Assembly (NCBI GenBank): GCA_963969495.1
Contig: OZ018330.1
Coordinates: forward strand, 64,377,013 to 64,441,012
From: Ceratothoa steindachneri
Lineage: Eukaryota; Arthropoda; Malacostraca; Isopoda; Cymothoidae
Reading direction: 5' to 3'
Length of the DNA: 64,000 nucleotides
The notes under the pieces are model-generated. The model ran no database searches, was not told the DNA's origin, and saw only the letters and a program-made list of their open reading frames with translations. The stretch's first letter is position 1; every line of letters begins with the position of its first letter. Shown piece after piece: positions 10,088 to 20,495 of this stretch. A program made the position numbers and the translations under genes.

Positions 10088-11118
10088 GGTAATACTTCAG
10101 TTTAGGGGCGGACGATAGGGGGCGCTGTTTCTGGGCTACAATCTAGGCCTCATGACATCAGACGGTAGCTTCAAAGGGGGCCAATCAAGGCGTTGTATTT
10201 GTTTTGTTATTTTGTTTTTCCTTCTTTATTATTTAGTAAATGCCTGTATTGCATTGATTTTTTTATAATTACTAATGTATTAAACTTTGTATGTTTCGTT
10301 TAACTATTTTTGAGAAACTAAACCATTAATTTCACACACTGGCAACCTTAATTCAACCTTATTTCAAACATTGGCAAACCTGAAACCGAGCGCGAAACAT
10401 GTGAATAGGGTTTGTTCGACTAAAATACGACTTGTGTTAATTCCTCGGTCAATTTAATAGACTTTTCTTTAGATCGTGGCCTCATTTAAAAGAAGCGCGG
10501 CTCAATTATAATAGTGAAAGGTGGAGATAGGGTAAACCTGAAGATCTGCCTCACGCGCTCGCCTCCGCTGTTCCCCGGTCCTAGCCACATAATATTTCGT
10601 CCATGTTCCAATATGTTTCACCTTTTTTCACTAATTTCGAGTTATGGCTCGTGAAGGAGATCGCCCTGCGATGACCCTGAAATTTCAATTAATTGGGGTG
10701 GATCCCCCCAGTATATAATCGTAATTGTTTATAGAATAATGTTCTCACGTTTTTGTTTCTTTAAACAAATCGTTTCTGCGCGTCTGAACGAAACATAAGA
10801 GCAACTTGGTCCTGATAGATTTCGGCTGAAATCTATTTCCAAAGTAACAAAAATATGTTAATTTTTGGCGGCGATAGCCGAAATTAGGCGGTGCTATCGT
10901 CTTTGTTATTTTGATAAACGTGTTATCGGCTTTGCAAGTCTATCGTAATAATAGAGACGATAGTGTCAGCTACTTTAGGCTATTTTCGCCCCAAAAATCA
11001 CATTTTTAGTTACTTTCGAAATGAGGGGCTTCGCCTTTTGATGTGTGACGCCATAATACCCAAATTGTAGCCCAGAAACAGCGCCCCCTATCGTGCGCCC
11101 CTAAACTGAAGTATTACC
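10088..11118. mobile_element. 1.03-kb non-autonomous DNA element with about 55-bp terminal inverted repeats
   Basis: The left end (starting GGTAATACTTCAG) and the inverse of the right end match almost perfectly for about 55 bp, through a GATAGGGGGCGCTG block and CTGGGCTACAAT. Flanking 8-mers at 10080-10087 (GGGTATGT) and 11119-11126 (GGCTATGT) differ at one base, so an 8-bp target duplication in the pentanucleotide array is likely. No open frame of note lies inside. An 8-bp duplication points to hAT or P-type transposases, but the GGTAAT ends are not classic hAT ends, and the superfamily is unresolved. Confidence 0.88.
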
Positions 11119-11730
11119 GGCTATGTTAGGCTAGGCTCTACTATGGTTTCTAGGCTAAGATAGGCCATATTATACATTCTCTGATAGGCTAGATTAGTTT
11201 AGGCTAAGTCATACTATGTAAGGCTATATTATGCTAGCTACGCTAGAGTATGGTATGGTAAGTTCTACTAATATAGGGAATCATAGGCTAGACTTTGTTT
11301 TACTAAACTAGGCTGGGTTAGGTTAGACTAGGTTATGCTATGACCTAATCTACTCAGTTATACTATGCTAGGCTAGGCAGGATTTACTATGTTAGGCAAT
11401 CTAGGTTAGTCTATACTATGCAAGGCTTTATTATGCTAGGTGAGGTAATACTATGGTAGGCTATCCTACGGTAAGCTAGGTTTTGCTAGGCTACTATTCG
11501 AGACTATACTAGGCTATGCTATAAAATGTTATACTATTCTAGACAATACTAGGCTACACTAGGATATGATATGTAAGGAAATACTATAATACATATACTA
11601 TAATGTTTTGCTATGCTATGATATACTATACTATGTTATGCTATAATATACTATGCTATAATATGATAAGCACCACTATGCAATAATATGCTATGTTATA
11701 CTATGCTATACTATTTTAGACTATGCAATT
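11119..11730. repeat. Pentanucleotide array, part 3
   Basis: CTA-phased repeats continue after the long-TIR element. Towards the right the units become richer in CTATG/CTATA (ACTATGCTATA) and lose the CTAGG form. Confidence 0.88.
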
Positions 11731-12594
11731 AGGGTGTGACCATTTTTTCGCCTTTCCAATTCCATAAATGAGGTGTAACAAAAGTTAAGGCCCACCATTT
11801 TAATTAAAAAATATATATTTAATATAATTTAGTTCTGCTTTTTAATAAGCTTTTAGAAAGTTGACTTTTTAGTCACGGGTGACTCTACATTTCAATGTGT
11901 CGGTCGGTCGGTCCATGTTTTACTTCTTTTTTTTAATAACATTGTAACAATTCAGCCAATCCTAACGAAATTTGAAACCCTTATGTTATTTTACATTATA
12001 TTTCGAATGATATAGTTGCCAAAGTCCTTCCAAAGTAACTCCGGGAATTGTTCAAAGTTTTCAAAGTCGTAAGGACATAAATCAGAATAAGTGAGGGCAC
12101 GCGACTTTTTGGTCAGCAGACCTTGTTTTTAAATGGGGTCACTAAGTAAATTCAAGTTTACGGCATCAATACACGAATTTAGAAGATGACCGATAAGAGG
12201 TGAGGTACGTAGGCTAGGAACATAGGTTTAAAGCTACCTTTCGAACTATTCGGTTATTTTGGTTTTAGTTATTCATTAACTCTAAATGTTAAAACAGTCA
12301 TAGCTTATTCATCTGGTTTTGTCGGGAAGGAGGGAGTAATGATAAAAAATAAGGAGATGCAGAGTCAGAAGAAAAATGAACAAAAATGGAGACTGAAAAC
12401 ATATTATCATAGTAAACATAAATATAAGATCTGTTATTGTTCATATAATTAACTACAGAATTAACATGCAATTCATTCGATCGAATCGTTAATCCCTCTA
12501 ATTATTTGTAGAACCTGGAACCGTAATGAACTTACTTTGATTCCTAATGGTAAATGTTAAGTTGTTTTTCGCACCATAGTGTGATGATACTTAC
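11731..12594. other. Intron 2 sequence with segments shared with the second array
   Basis: No gene is seen. A roughly 42-bp segment at 12089-12131 (AGTGAGGGCACGCGAC, then TTGGTCAGCAGAC) recurs at 16189-16231 just after the second pentanucleotide array. A GACTCTACAT-containing stretch near 11880 recurs near 14310 just before that array. These look like the flanks of a dispersed unit that can carry the array. Confidence 0.6.
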
Positions 12595-12681
12595 CGAAGT
12601 CGTGGTTACCGTAAACTGCACAATGAACGTCCAAGTGATTCAACACCGAAATCATTTGTTCTCCGTGGGTAAAAGAGCTCA
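12595..12681 (-). CDS. Metallophosphoesterase (5'-nucleotidase/UshA type), exon 2
   Basis: This is an 87-bp exon of the minus-strand host gene. The acceptor is CTTTCCGGCAG (AG at 12683-12682) behind a pyrimidine-rich tract, and the donor is GTAAGTAT from 12594. Its first two bases complete an ATG codon begun in exon 1. The peptide (residues 85-113) is MSSFTHGEQMISVLNHLDVH, then CAVYGNHDF, and the final G starts the Asp codon completed by exon 3. GNHD is a metal-binding motif of calcineurin-like phosphoesterases, and THGEQMxxVLN followed by GNHDFDFG is typical of 5'-nucleotidase-type family members. Phase 1 on both sides is kept. A mariner copy begins 47 bp upstream of the acceptor. Confidence 0.95.
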
Positions 12682-12728
12682 CTGCCGGAAAGAGAAAGAA
12701 CGTTATTGCTTTGCCATTTACATATATA

Positions 12729-13664
12729 CGAGGGGAGGTCAATAAGTTTTGCAATTCGGATATAAGGAAACGAGATATGAGGAAAAGTGTTTTATTATTT
12801 TTCATTCAATATAACTACCCTCGACTTCAATGCACTTGCGCCACTTGTCCCTGAGGCTTCGAATTCCCGACAACCAGAAATCTCCCTACTGCTGTTCAAT
12901 CCACTCCTGGACGGCGAACTGGACATCTTCATCGTCCCCAAACCAGCGTCCACGCAATGCAGCCTTGAGCTCGCGGAATAAAAAGTAGTTGCTAGGGGCC
13001 AGATCTGGACTGTAGGGAGGATGGTTGAGCTCGTCGAATCCGCACTCGCGCAGGGCAGCTTGTGCAACTCTGGCCTTGTGGACTTTGACGACGTTGAAGT
13101 CGGTCATGGGGCGTGAGGTTTCTAGGGACCCAACGGGCAGAGACCTTGGTCATGGCCAAATTGTTGTGGATGATGTTGATAACACTTCCATGTGATATTC
13201 CAAGTTCTCGCTCGATTTCTTTGACCTTCACCCATCGATTTTCAAGGATCATCCTCTCCACACGGGCCACATTTTCCTCGTTGGTCACGTCTGACGGGCG
13301 TCCTGGACGTGGGTCATCTTCAAGGGACTCACGACCATGGCGAAACTCCCTATTCCAGCGAGCAATGGTTGCATATAAAGGGGCGGTGGCCGTGTACACT
13401 ACAACCATGCGTTCATGGATCTCTTTTGCATTCTTGCCTTGCTTGGTCAAAAATTTGATCACTGCGCGGTGCTCAACCTTCTCCATTGTTGAAAAATTTG
13501 TGACTGACGATCTGCGATCAGCTACTGCTTCTTAAATAGACGAGGCAGGAGCGTGCGGATGCAGGTCCTGACTTCTCATAACTTGTCCTAACACCCCCAC
13601 AAACAGCCATCCCCCTTCCTCTGTTTTGCCCTACCGATTCGCAAAACTTATTGACCGCCCCTCG
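12729..13664 (-). mobile_element. Mariner M1, internally deleted
   Basis: The inverted ends are CGAGGGG(A/C)GGTCAATAAG with TTTTGC inside, at 12729 and, inverted, ending at 13664. TA lies on both sides (12727-12728 and 13665-13666), the mariner target duplication. The 936-bp length is about 350-400 bp short of an intact mariner (about 1.3 kb). The missing part is the catalytic centre of the transposase. It lies in intron 1 of the host gene in the same transcriptional orientation, with its 3' end 47 bp from the exon 2 acceptor. Confidence 0.93.
12886..13486 (-). pseudogene. Mariner transposase remnant (M1)
   Basis: The minus-strand frame starts at 13486 with MEKVEHRAVIKFLTKQGKNA. Next come the paired helix-turn-helix regions (IHERM, then WNREFRHGRESLEDDPRPGR, SDVTNEENVARVE, ISHGSVINIIHNN) and the WVPRNLTPHDR block. 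The catalytic middle (the first two Asp of the DDD triad, normally in TCDETW and DNAP contexts) is absent: LTPHDR runs almost directly into KVHKARVAQAALRECG in another frame. The C-terminus is then present (NHPPYSPDLAPSNYFLFREL to EWIEQQ). A one-base shift at the deletion junction adds a frameshift. The product could bind ends at best and cannot catalyse transposition. Confidence 0.92.
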
Positions 13665-13666
13665 TA

Positions 13667-14280
13667 TGTACCTTCACGGTCTAGAGAATAAAAAAGGGTT
13701 GAACAGAAATTAATTCAGATGTGGAAATGAAGGAAATCTAAATTCTAACACTATATAAGATTTTTGAATTTAAGAGGATATCAAAATTCAATCGCGTAAA
13801 AGCGGCTAATTAGAATTTAATCATTTTTATCTTCGATATTCTGTGGGTTTATAATGTTTTGCCTTATTGTATTGGAGACCAGGGGACAAAATTCATTGCA
13901 GTTTAGGCAGAAATTGGGGAAGTGAGGCCATCATCTTGGAATAATAAATTAATTTTACGCTTATACTTATTTTTCATGAGATAAAAACGGAAATGGTTTT
14001 GAGACAACTCAAAAGGCAAGGGACAACTGGCTAATAAAAATGGACCTGGCGCTTAAGGAAAATATTGTTGTTATTTAAAAGTAAGAAGGTTGTGAAGATT
14101 GGTGACTAATTTAGATGATGGCGGAAGTGAACACGTTTGGAAGGTGTATTTCTTGCATTGTATAAAGAATCTTTACTTGGGGCACTCGGGACTAAGAGAA
14201 CTCGCCAAAATTGAAAGGGAAGAAGTAAATGATGATCAAGTGATGAAAGTGCGCCTAAGTAAAGAATGCACTGATTTTAG
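13667..14280. other. Intron 1 sequence, nothing recognised
   Basis: AT-rich sequence with no motif I can assign. The open frame at 14099-14290 has no recognisable family. Confidence 0.5.
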
Positions 14281-14828
14281 TCTCGTGTGAGTCTAGTCGC
14301 GAGCGACTCTACATCTCACTATGTGTCTATGCTAGGCTAAGCTAATATAATAATTTATCTTTGATGTCATTGTCATTTTCATTATTCTATATATTTCAAT
14401 CATTAACTTAAATATAAAATATTCATTATTTTTTTCTAGAGAATGATAATTTGCTTGGCTAAACTTTGATGTTAACCAGGTGATAGATTTTTCACTAAAA
14501 TTTAATATCGCGTGACTCATGACAAAGGCTCCGGCGCAGAAGTAAAAGCGTCGGCTCTCTCAGTTCCCTCAAAAGGGTCAACTTCCACGTATTCATAAGT
14601 AAAGGCGTTCTGGATGTCCTTTTCAATAAATTCATTGTTACAAGAGAAATTTAATGATACCTTACCCAAAATACTAACAAGAGGAATAAGCTACTCCAGA
14701 CGGCAACGATATTCTCTGGAACGAAATATCATAAATCCCTGAATACAGTATTAGTCCTTTTCCCAAGGTAAGCCAATCATTTATCCTTCTCTTTGCTCAT
14801 GTTATGTTTAACTCATTAAAAGTTTTTA
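14281..14828. other. Left flank of the second pentanucleotide array
   Basis: A short block with GCGACTCTACAT and CACTATGTG near 14305-14325 resembles 11873-11915. It is followed by a first few CTAGG units near 14330, then about 480 bp of unassigned AT-rich sequence before the main array. No gene is recognised. Confidence 0.5.
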
Positions 14829-16188
14829 TACTATGCTAAGATACATTGTACAAGGATAAGATATGCTATGCTAATTTAGGCTATAAAATGCTATGCTAGG
14901 ATAGCATATAGTATGCTAGGCTAGACAATACTAAGGTATGCTTGACTAGGGTATAATAGGATAGTATAGGCTACATCCGTGTGAATAGTTAATGCTAGGG
15001 AGAGCTATGCTAGGCTACGATAGGCTAGCTAACCAAGGTTATAATAGGTTAAGCTATTCAAGGTTATTCTAGTCTAGGTTATGGTATACTATAGTCTAGG
15101 ATATACTAGGCTAGGCTATAATATGATACGCTTGGCAATATTATGTTAGGTGTAGTTATGCTAGGATAGGCTATATCAACCTAGCCTATAGTATGCTAGG
15201 CTAGGCTATCGTATGCAAGGATATATTGGCTAGGCTATAGGAGCCTATTCTAGCTCGGCTATACTAGCTAGGCGACGCTAGGCTAGACTCTGGCATGCGA
15301 CGGGGATCGGATGGTTGGGATATAGAAGGCTAGGCTAAGATAGCTATACTATAATATGCTGGGTTAGACTAGGGTCTACTGAGCTAGGCTAGGCTATACT
15401 ATGCTCGGTCTACTAGGCTAGCTAGATTATACTAAGGTAGGCTAGGTTAGGCCTTCACAGCATGAAACGGGGATCGGATGGTTAGGCTATAGAAGGCCAT
15501 ACTAGGCTAGGCTAAGATAGCTATACTATAATATGCTAGGTTAGACTATGGTCTACTAAGCTGGGCTATACTAAGCTAAGGTAGGAGAAAGTAAGCTATA
15601 CTATGCTAGGTCTACTAGGCTAGCTAGATTATACTAAGGTAGGCTAGGTTAGGCCCGGCACAGCTAGGCTATCCTATGTTTGGCTAGGTTGGCTATACTA
15701 GGGTAAAACAGGCTATGTTATATTATGCTATACTTGGCTATGATATGCTATGCTACACTAAGCTATACTAGGCTAGGCTAAGATAGCTATACTATAATAT
15801 GCTAGGTTAGACTAGGGTCTACTAAGCTAAGGTAGGATAAAGTAAGCTATACTATGCTAGGTCTACTAGGCTAGCTAGATTATACTAAGGTAGGTTAGGC
15901 CCGGCACAGCTAGGCTATCCTATGTTTGGCTAGGCTTGGCTATACTAGGGTAAAACAGGCTAGGTTATATTATGCTAACTTGGCTATGATATGCTATGCT
16001 AAACTAAGCTATTCTAGGAAGCTATGCCAGGCTATTCTCTACTATGCTATGCTAAAGTATGTGGCTATACTATTCTAATTTAGGCCAAGCTAGACTATGC
16101 TATAATATGCTATGTTATACTATGCTGTGCTATATTATGCAATACTGTGCTATGTGTGCTATACTATGATATGCAATAATATTCTATA
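14829..16188. repeat. Second CTAGG/CTATA pentanucleotide array with higher-order repeats
   Basis: The array has the same CTA-phased five-base structure as the first. Longer units are superimposed: a block starting AGGCTAAGATAGCTATACTA and running through GGTCTACT and CTAGCTAGATTATACTAAGG appears at about 15335, 15505 and 15775. The last two copies, about 270 bp apart, also share a GCCCGGCACAGCTAGG stretch. A GGGGATCGGATGGTT block occurs at about 15302 and 15469 inside the array, and once more outside it at about 20566. Confidence 0.9.
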
Positions 16189-16324
16189 AAGTGAGGGCAC
16201 GCGATCTTTTGGTCAGCAGACATTGTTTCTTAGCTAAAATCCATTTTCTTTATAAATATTAGACATCCATTTCTGATTACCTTATCAAATATTCTAATAA
16301 AAGACGAGCATATTAATTGAATAC

Positions 16325-16695
16325 ATATTATCTCGTAGAATGACCCCGACATATACGTCAAACGGGTGACCTTGACTCAACTCTGGTCACGAAAGAGATG
16401 GGGGGGGGAGTTGGTGTTCAACTTCCCTGAACGAGTGCGAAGGTTTTAAATAAAACGATTGAGTGCAGTTGGCCGATATTAAACTAATGAAGGCTGCGGG
16501 CTAGGAAGCTTATGAAAAATTAGGAACAAAAATAAACTTTAATATTTACACAGTTATGCACAATAAATAGATTAAATAGAATAATGGCAATGGATACTCG
16601 ATGTATACAAGAACCGAACTAACAGAGCTATTCAGAGCGAGCTCTACGGGAGGGGGCGAGAGGCAATACGAGCCTCTGTACATACGTACCAAATA
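16325..16695 (-). repeat. Putative left LTR (3' LTR) of the gypsy element
   Basis: It shares with 20345-20495 the blocks CGTAGAATGACCC, GACATATACGT, a GTGACCTTGA(C/T)TCAAC stretch, TCTGGTCACGA(A/C)AGAGATGG, and GCGAGAGGC(A/T)ATACGA followed by CCTC(T/A)GTAC. The order is the same in both copies. This left copy has about 210 bp more in its middle. Exact ends were not fixed; no clear TG...CA borders or 4-6-bp target duplication could be set by eye. Confidence 0.6.
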
Positions 16696-16788
16696 TCTCC
16701 TTAGGGTTGGGGAGCCGGAGGATTGGAGCGGAAGCTAATTTTCCCTTCAGCTGTTCGAAGTGGGAGAGAGCTAAGTCACACAAGTCCC

Positions 16789-17863
16789 TCAAAGGGGCTG
16801 AGAGAGAGAGGCGAAATGGGGGACGAAGCGGCAGTAGAAAGCAGATCGCATGAAGGATCTGAGCTGCTTCCTATTGGACGGGCGGGGCATTTCCACAATG
16901 GCGCAGATTTTGTCTTCGTGGGGGGCCAATCGGTTGTTTCCAATGTGAAATCCAAGGTAGTCAATCGTACTATAAGCAAAATGGCACTTGCTAGAACCGA
17001 TTGTGAGTCCATGCTCGCGCAGGCGCCGCAGCATGGCCTGGAGGGCGATCACGAGATGGTCCCAGTCGAGAGTTGCAAAGTAAATGTTATCGAAATAAAG
17101 TCACGCTTGCCAACCTGTCTAATATTCTTTGCATCATGCGGTTGTAATTACTACAAGCCGTCACCAAGCCGAAAAGAGACGGCGGAACTGCATTAAGCCC
17201 TTGTCTGTGGAGAAAGCCGCGTATCTCTTTACACCTTCTTTAAGGGGAATTTGATAATAAGTTTTACATAGGACCAATTCGGTAATGTAATTGGCCTCTT
17301 CAAAGGGATGGAGGTTTTGGTCAATCAAGGGGATAGGCTCAGATCGGACAAGGTCACAGAATAAGTTTCCGAAAATCGACGCACAGCCTATATGACCTGT
17401 CTGACGTCTTTACCAACACAGTGGGGGAACAGTAATTAGATTAGGAGGGTTCTATAATCTCTAAATTTAACAATTTAGTAACTTCTGCATTGAAGACCTC
17501 TCTTAAATGGATTTACAGGAGGTACGGCTTAGAACGAATAGGCTCTAGGGTGGTTAAAATAATATCATGCTTAAATTGAGCGGCACAGCCGGGAATCTCG
17601 GAAATCACGTCTCCAAAGTGGCTCAGTAACTGCTGCATCTGACTCTTCAAATCGGGAGGCAGCTGAGCGTTAACGTGTAAGTCGGATGATGGGGATTCGG
17701 TAGCGCTGGGTACGGTGGTCAATGGGTACTCCTTGTCATGATCAATGCAAGCCACTTGCACCACATTTAGCGGATCCAGGGGGTAGTCTACTTCCATGGC
17801 CGACTCCTCATCAATGGCCACGATATTATTGATGCACGCTCGGCGGTGGTACCTCTTGAGCAT
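16789..17863 (-). pseudogene. Gypsy integrase C-terminus, linker and reverse transcriptase remnant
   Basis: Just upstream of the open piece at 17863-17513, the minus strand reads YLIRTPSGEKLYHVNMLKRY, the usual end of a Ty3/gypsy integrase (K-x-YHxNxLKxY). The open piece continues through an acidic linker to LPPDLKSQMQQLLSHFGDVI, followed by HDIILTTLEPIRSKPY, the block just before an RT domain. After a broken stretch with YYQIPL and YAAFST (about 17260-17200), the RT catalytic loop appears as YFDN (about 17080) in place of the usual Y(V/I)DD. The last open piece (17052-16789) carries the palm/thumb blocks LREHGLTIGSSKCHFAYSTI, DYLGFHIG and SNRKQLRSFM. The YFDN change and the stops show it is dead. 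Confidence 0.85.
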
Positions 17864-17994
17864 GTTTACGTGATATAGCTTCTCCCCAGATGGAGTTCGA
17901 ATGAGGTAGTCAAAGAGGACGCGAATTTCGACAACGGGGAAAGGGGCCTTTGAAATGACTTAGGAGTTTATTAATATCGGGGGGAGTATCTATT

Positions 17995-18180
17995 TTACCT
18001 GGATCTACGGCGTGAATGGGCCAATCAGGTCGATTGCTACACGGGCGAATGGTTCAGATGTGATGGGTCCCTTCTGCAGCGGAGCGGGTCTGACGCGTCC
18101 TTTTGCGGCTGTCCTTTGACAGATATCACACGAACGGCAATAATTAGGGATGTCATCTGCTGCACCGGACTAATAAAAAT
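17995..18180 (-). pseudogene. Gypsy integrase zinc-binding end and start of catalytic core
   Basis: The minus strand shows the second half of the HHCC finger (YCRSCDICQRT, with the Cys-x2-Cys pair), then KGRVRPAPLQKGP and FARVAIDLIGPF, in which the Asp is the first residue of the D,D-35-E triad. The rest of the core is missing: about 70 bp later the sequence is already in the integrase C-terminal region, so an internal deletion removed the other catalytic residues. Confidence 0.78.
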
Positions 18181-18300
18181 ATTTAAAAATTCTGAGGCAT
18201 TTTAGTATGGCTGAAATGGCCAGAGAAAAGACTATCATGGACCGTCTTTAATATGAGCGGGACCTACGAACGGGGGATGCATAATGTATGGGCCTTGGAA

Positions 18301-18939
18301 CTATCGGTTTCCAAGCAAGCACGGTACAGGAGGTCCTTCTTCACGACGTAGGAAACGACTTATTATGAGCTTTGGTCCAGAGAGGGTGGAGTGAATCGCA
18401 GTCCTTTTGTTTTTTCGCGAATTTATTATTCGGAACGCCGCTGAACTCGGAGTCGCAGGGGGTTTCAAGGGGGTCGGGTGCGTCTGCTTACTTTTTCGCC
18501 TGATTCGCGTGAGGATGGATTGAACCACAGGGGTGGAAGTAACCCGTGGGCAGTGTCCGACCAGAACAGCGCAGAACTTTATTGAGGTCGCTATTACTTC
18601 AGCCCAGCCGGTATAATACGCGCATTCAATAAAGCATTTCACGATGGGGAATCGATTTACACGCCCCAGGTAGTCATGTACTACCGCAAATTTATCATGG
18701 CTCGGAGCGATCGGGGAAAGTAGTTCGTCCGACACCACAATACACGTACACCTTGTATCCCAAACAAGGGTGGAGACTCGGCAGCTGTTTACTGATCCGG
18801 TTTCAAACTTCAAGCTTCCTTGGGAGCTATTCTCGAACAAGAAGTTAACCTGATGTCTAGCGGCAGGCGAAGCATACGGAGAGGAAGGCGGTTCAATTTG
18901 CGACGGTGGTGGCGCGGGGTTAGCACAAATTTGGTACAC
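18301..18939 (-). pseudogene. Gypsy gag/protease-region remnant
   Basis: A 212-codon frame lies between gag and integrase. A stretch after VNFLFENSS contains TLVWDTRCTCIVVSDELLSP. This could be the aspartic protease flap region, where a DTGC(T/S)-type motif (here DTRCT) is followed by hydrophobic strands, so the catalytic DTG/DSG would be altered to DTR. Assignment rests mainly on position between gag and integrase. Confidence 0.5.
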
Positions 18940-18999
18940 TTGATTGAGAGAAATAGGACGGAATTGGGAGTTCTGAGGGCAGTTGGTCCTAAATGTCCT

Positions 19000-19599
19000 T
19001 CAATACGCAGGAGAAACACACGATGGGACTCCTGGGGAAGTATGACGAAGGGGTATTCGACGAGAATGGCTTGACGTCACGGGGTTCAGACGAAAAAATA
19101 TTTTTGGGCTTGGAGGGGCCATTATTTTGACAAACTTGCTAGGGTCACGGGGTGTAAATTTTTGTTTGCTACTTTTACCTTTGGGGGAGGAGGGTTCAGC
19201 CTTTCTTCCTTCGTTAGAGTAGCAATTGTGGCTCGCGGCGAATACATCGGCTTCTTCGATGCATTCTGTGAAGATGGAACACCTCCGGTCCTTCACAAAA
19301 GAACGAATCTCCGAAGAATGCGAAGCCATAAACTGGTCCTTCAGAATGAAGTCGACTAACGCTTCATATTCGTGGGGAACTTTCAAAGAATCGAGCCAGA
19401 AGTTGAAATGTCTCAGTAGCGTATACCCAAACTGTCGAAAACTTGGGTTGGGCTCTATACGGGCGTGACGAAATTTAACGCGGTAGAAATCGGGTGTCAT
19501 GTTATACGCGGCTAACAATTCCGATTTCAACGTCGAATAATCGATGGTTGCCTCCGGCGGAAGGGATATGAAAATACCTCGGAGCTTAGAACATAACAA
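19000..19599 (-). pseudogene. Gypsy gag remnant
   Basis: A 199-codon frame matches the helical capsid region of arthropod Ty3/gypsy gag proteins: LPPEATIDYSTLKSELLAAY, then TPDFYRVKFRHARIEPNPSF, a FGYTLLRHFNFWLDS block, YEALVDFILKDQFM and FVKDRRCSIFTECIEEADVF. These helices normally build the capsid dimer. A basic, Ser/Pro/Lys-rich tail follows. No CCHC knuckle was seen. The initiator Met is the first in this open piece and is not necessarily the true start; similarity may extend to about 19640. Confidence 0.8.
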
Positions 19600-19639
19600 C
19601 GGCAGGAGTTTAGCGACACCATTCGCTTCAATGTCTCAG

Positions 19640-20344
19640 TTGTTTAGCTCGAAAATCTTTTCAAAATGCGTCTAATAGGACCCGAAATCTTCTCGGACGC
19701 AGTTTGTTTGACGTCATTCGGCTAGTTGAGGGAGAGCGTTTCGATCCTCGCTCTACTCATTTCAAGTTCATGTCGGATGCTTTTTCTTTCTCTCATTCTT
19801 CCCTATCTCTCGTTCTTCTCTGTATCTTCTTTCCGCTCTCTCGGTTCTCTCCTCTTCTTTATATAGGACAAAAGGTCCTTTCTGGATAAACCAAGAGATT
19901 CACCTTGCAATTTAAACTGGACGAATGAAGACATGATGGTCGCGAATTCGAACTAAACTTAAAAAAAACAACGGGATTGTCGTCCCGAATTAACTCGATA
20001 TACATACGGCGCGATTAATAATTTTCGCCAGAGCACTCGGAACTACACGAATTAACGCGAGAGCTTTTAACTTTGCTCACAACAGCGAGAACAAAACTAG
20101 ACTGAGCCTTTCTTGGTATAAAAGGGTATAATTCCGCTAGGGGGAATAAATGAGAAGCGCGGTCTCAAAACTTACACACGGTATGTATAAAGGCGGGTAC
20201 ACTCAACAAATGACAAAAAAAAAATAGTTCGCAAGATTATTTCTGCTTACTTTCTCAAGAGTCAAGCCTTCAGCCTTAAAACCTTGAAAATACCTTAAAA
20301 GGAACCTTTGAAAGACCCTATAAACCTGACACCAGTTAATTTAG
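19640..20344. other. Probable 5' untranslated region of the gypsy element
   Basis: This lies between gag and the right LTR. It is pyrimidine-rich around 19780-19860 with no coding signal. I could not place a primer-binding site with confidence. Confidence 0.4.
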
Positions 20345-20495
20345 ATATATATTATGTCGTAGAATGACCCACAGACATATACGTTATTTCTACCAGAGGT
20401 CAAACGAGTGACCTTGATTCAACTCTGGTCACGACAGAGATGGCGGATAGAAGTGGCGAGAGGCTATACGAACCTCAGTACGTACGCACATATGG
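20345..20495 (-). repeat. Putative right LTR (5' LTR) of the gypsy element
   Basis: Shares the ordered blocks described for 16325-16695 but lacks about 210 bp of its middle. It contains an extra TTTCTACCAGAGG insertion before GTCAAACGAGTGACC. Confidence 0.6.

Larger units (their letters stand above)
16696..20344 (-). mobile_element. Ty3/gypsy retrotransposon interior, decayed, with IN upstream of RT
   Basis: Read on the minus strand, the domains run gag (about 19600-19130), a protease-like region (about 18940-18300), integrase zinc-finger end and core start (about 18170-18000), integrase C-terminus (about 17935-17850), a linker into the RT N-terminus (17860-17513), then RT (about 17350-16789). 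This is a PR-IN-RT order, as in Gmr1-type Ty3/gypsy elements and Ty1/copia, not the usual PR-RT-RH-IN. The integrase core is largely deleted and stops break every frame. It lies in intron 1 of the host gene, on the same strand. Confidence 0.8.

Noticed and set aside
13113..13535. 140-codon plus-strand open frame
   Set aside because: It is the reverse strand of the mariner M1 transposase, which explains the sequence fully.
5525..16188. CRISPR array
   Set aside because: The units are 5 bp with continuous degenerate repetition, no unique spacers of even length, no cas genes, and the DNA is clearly animal.
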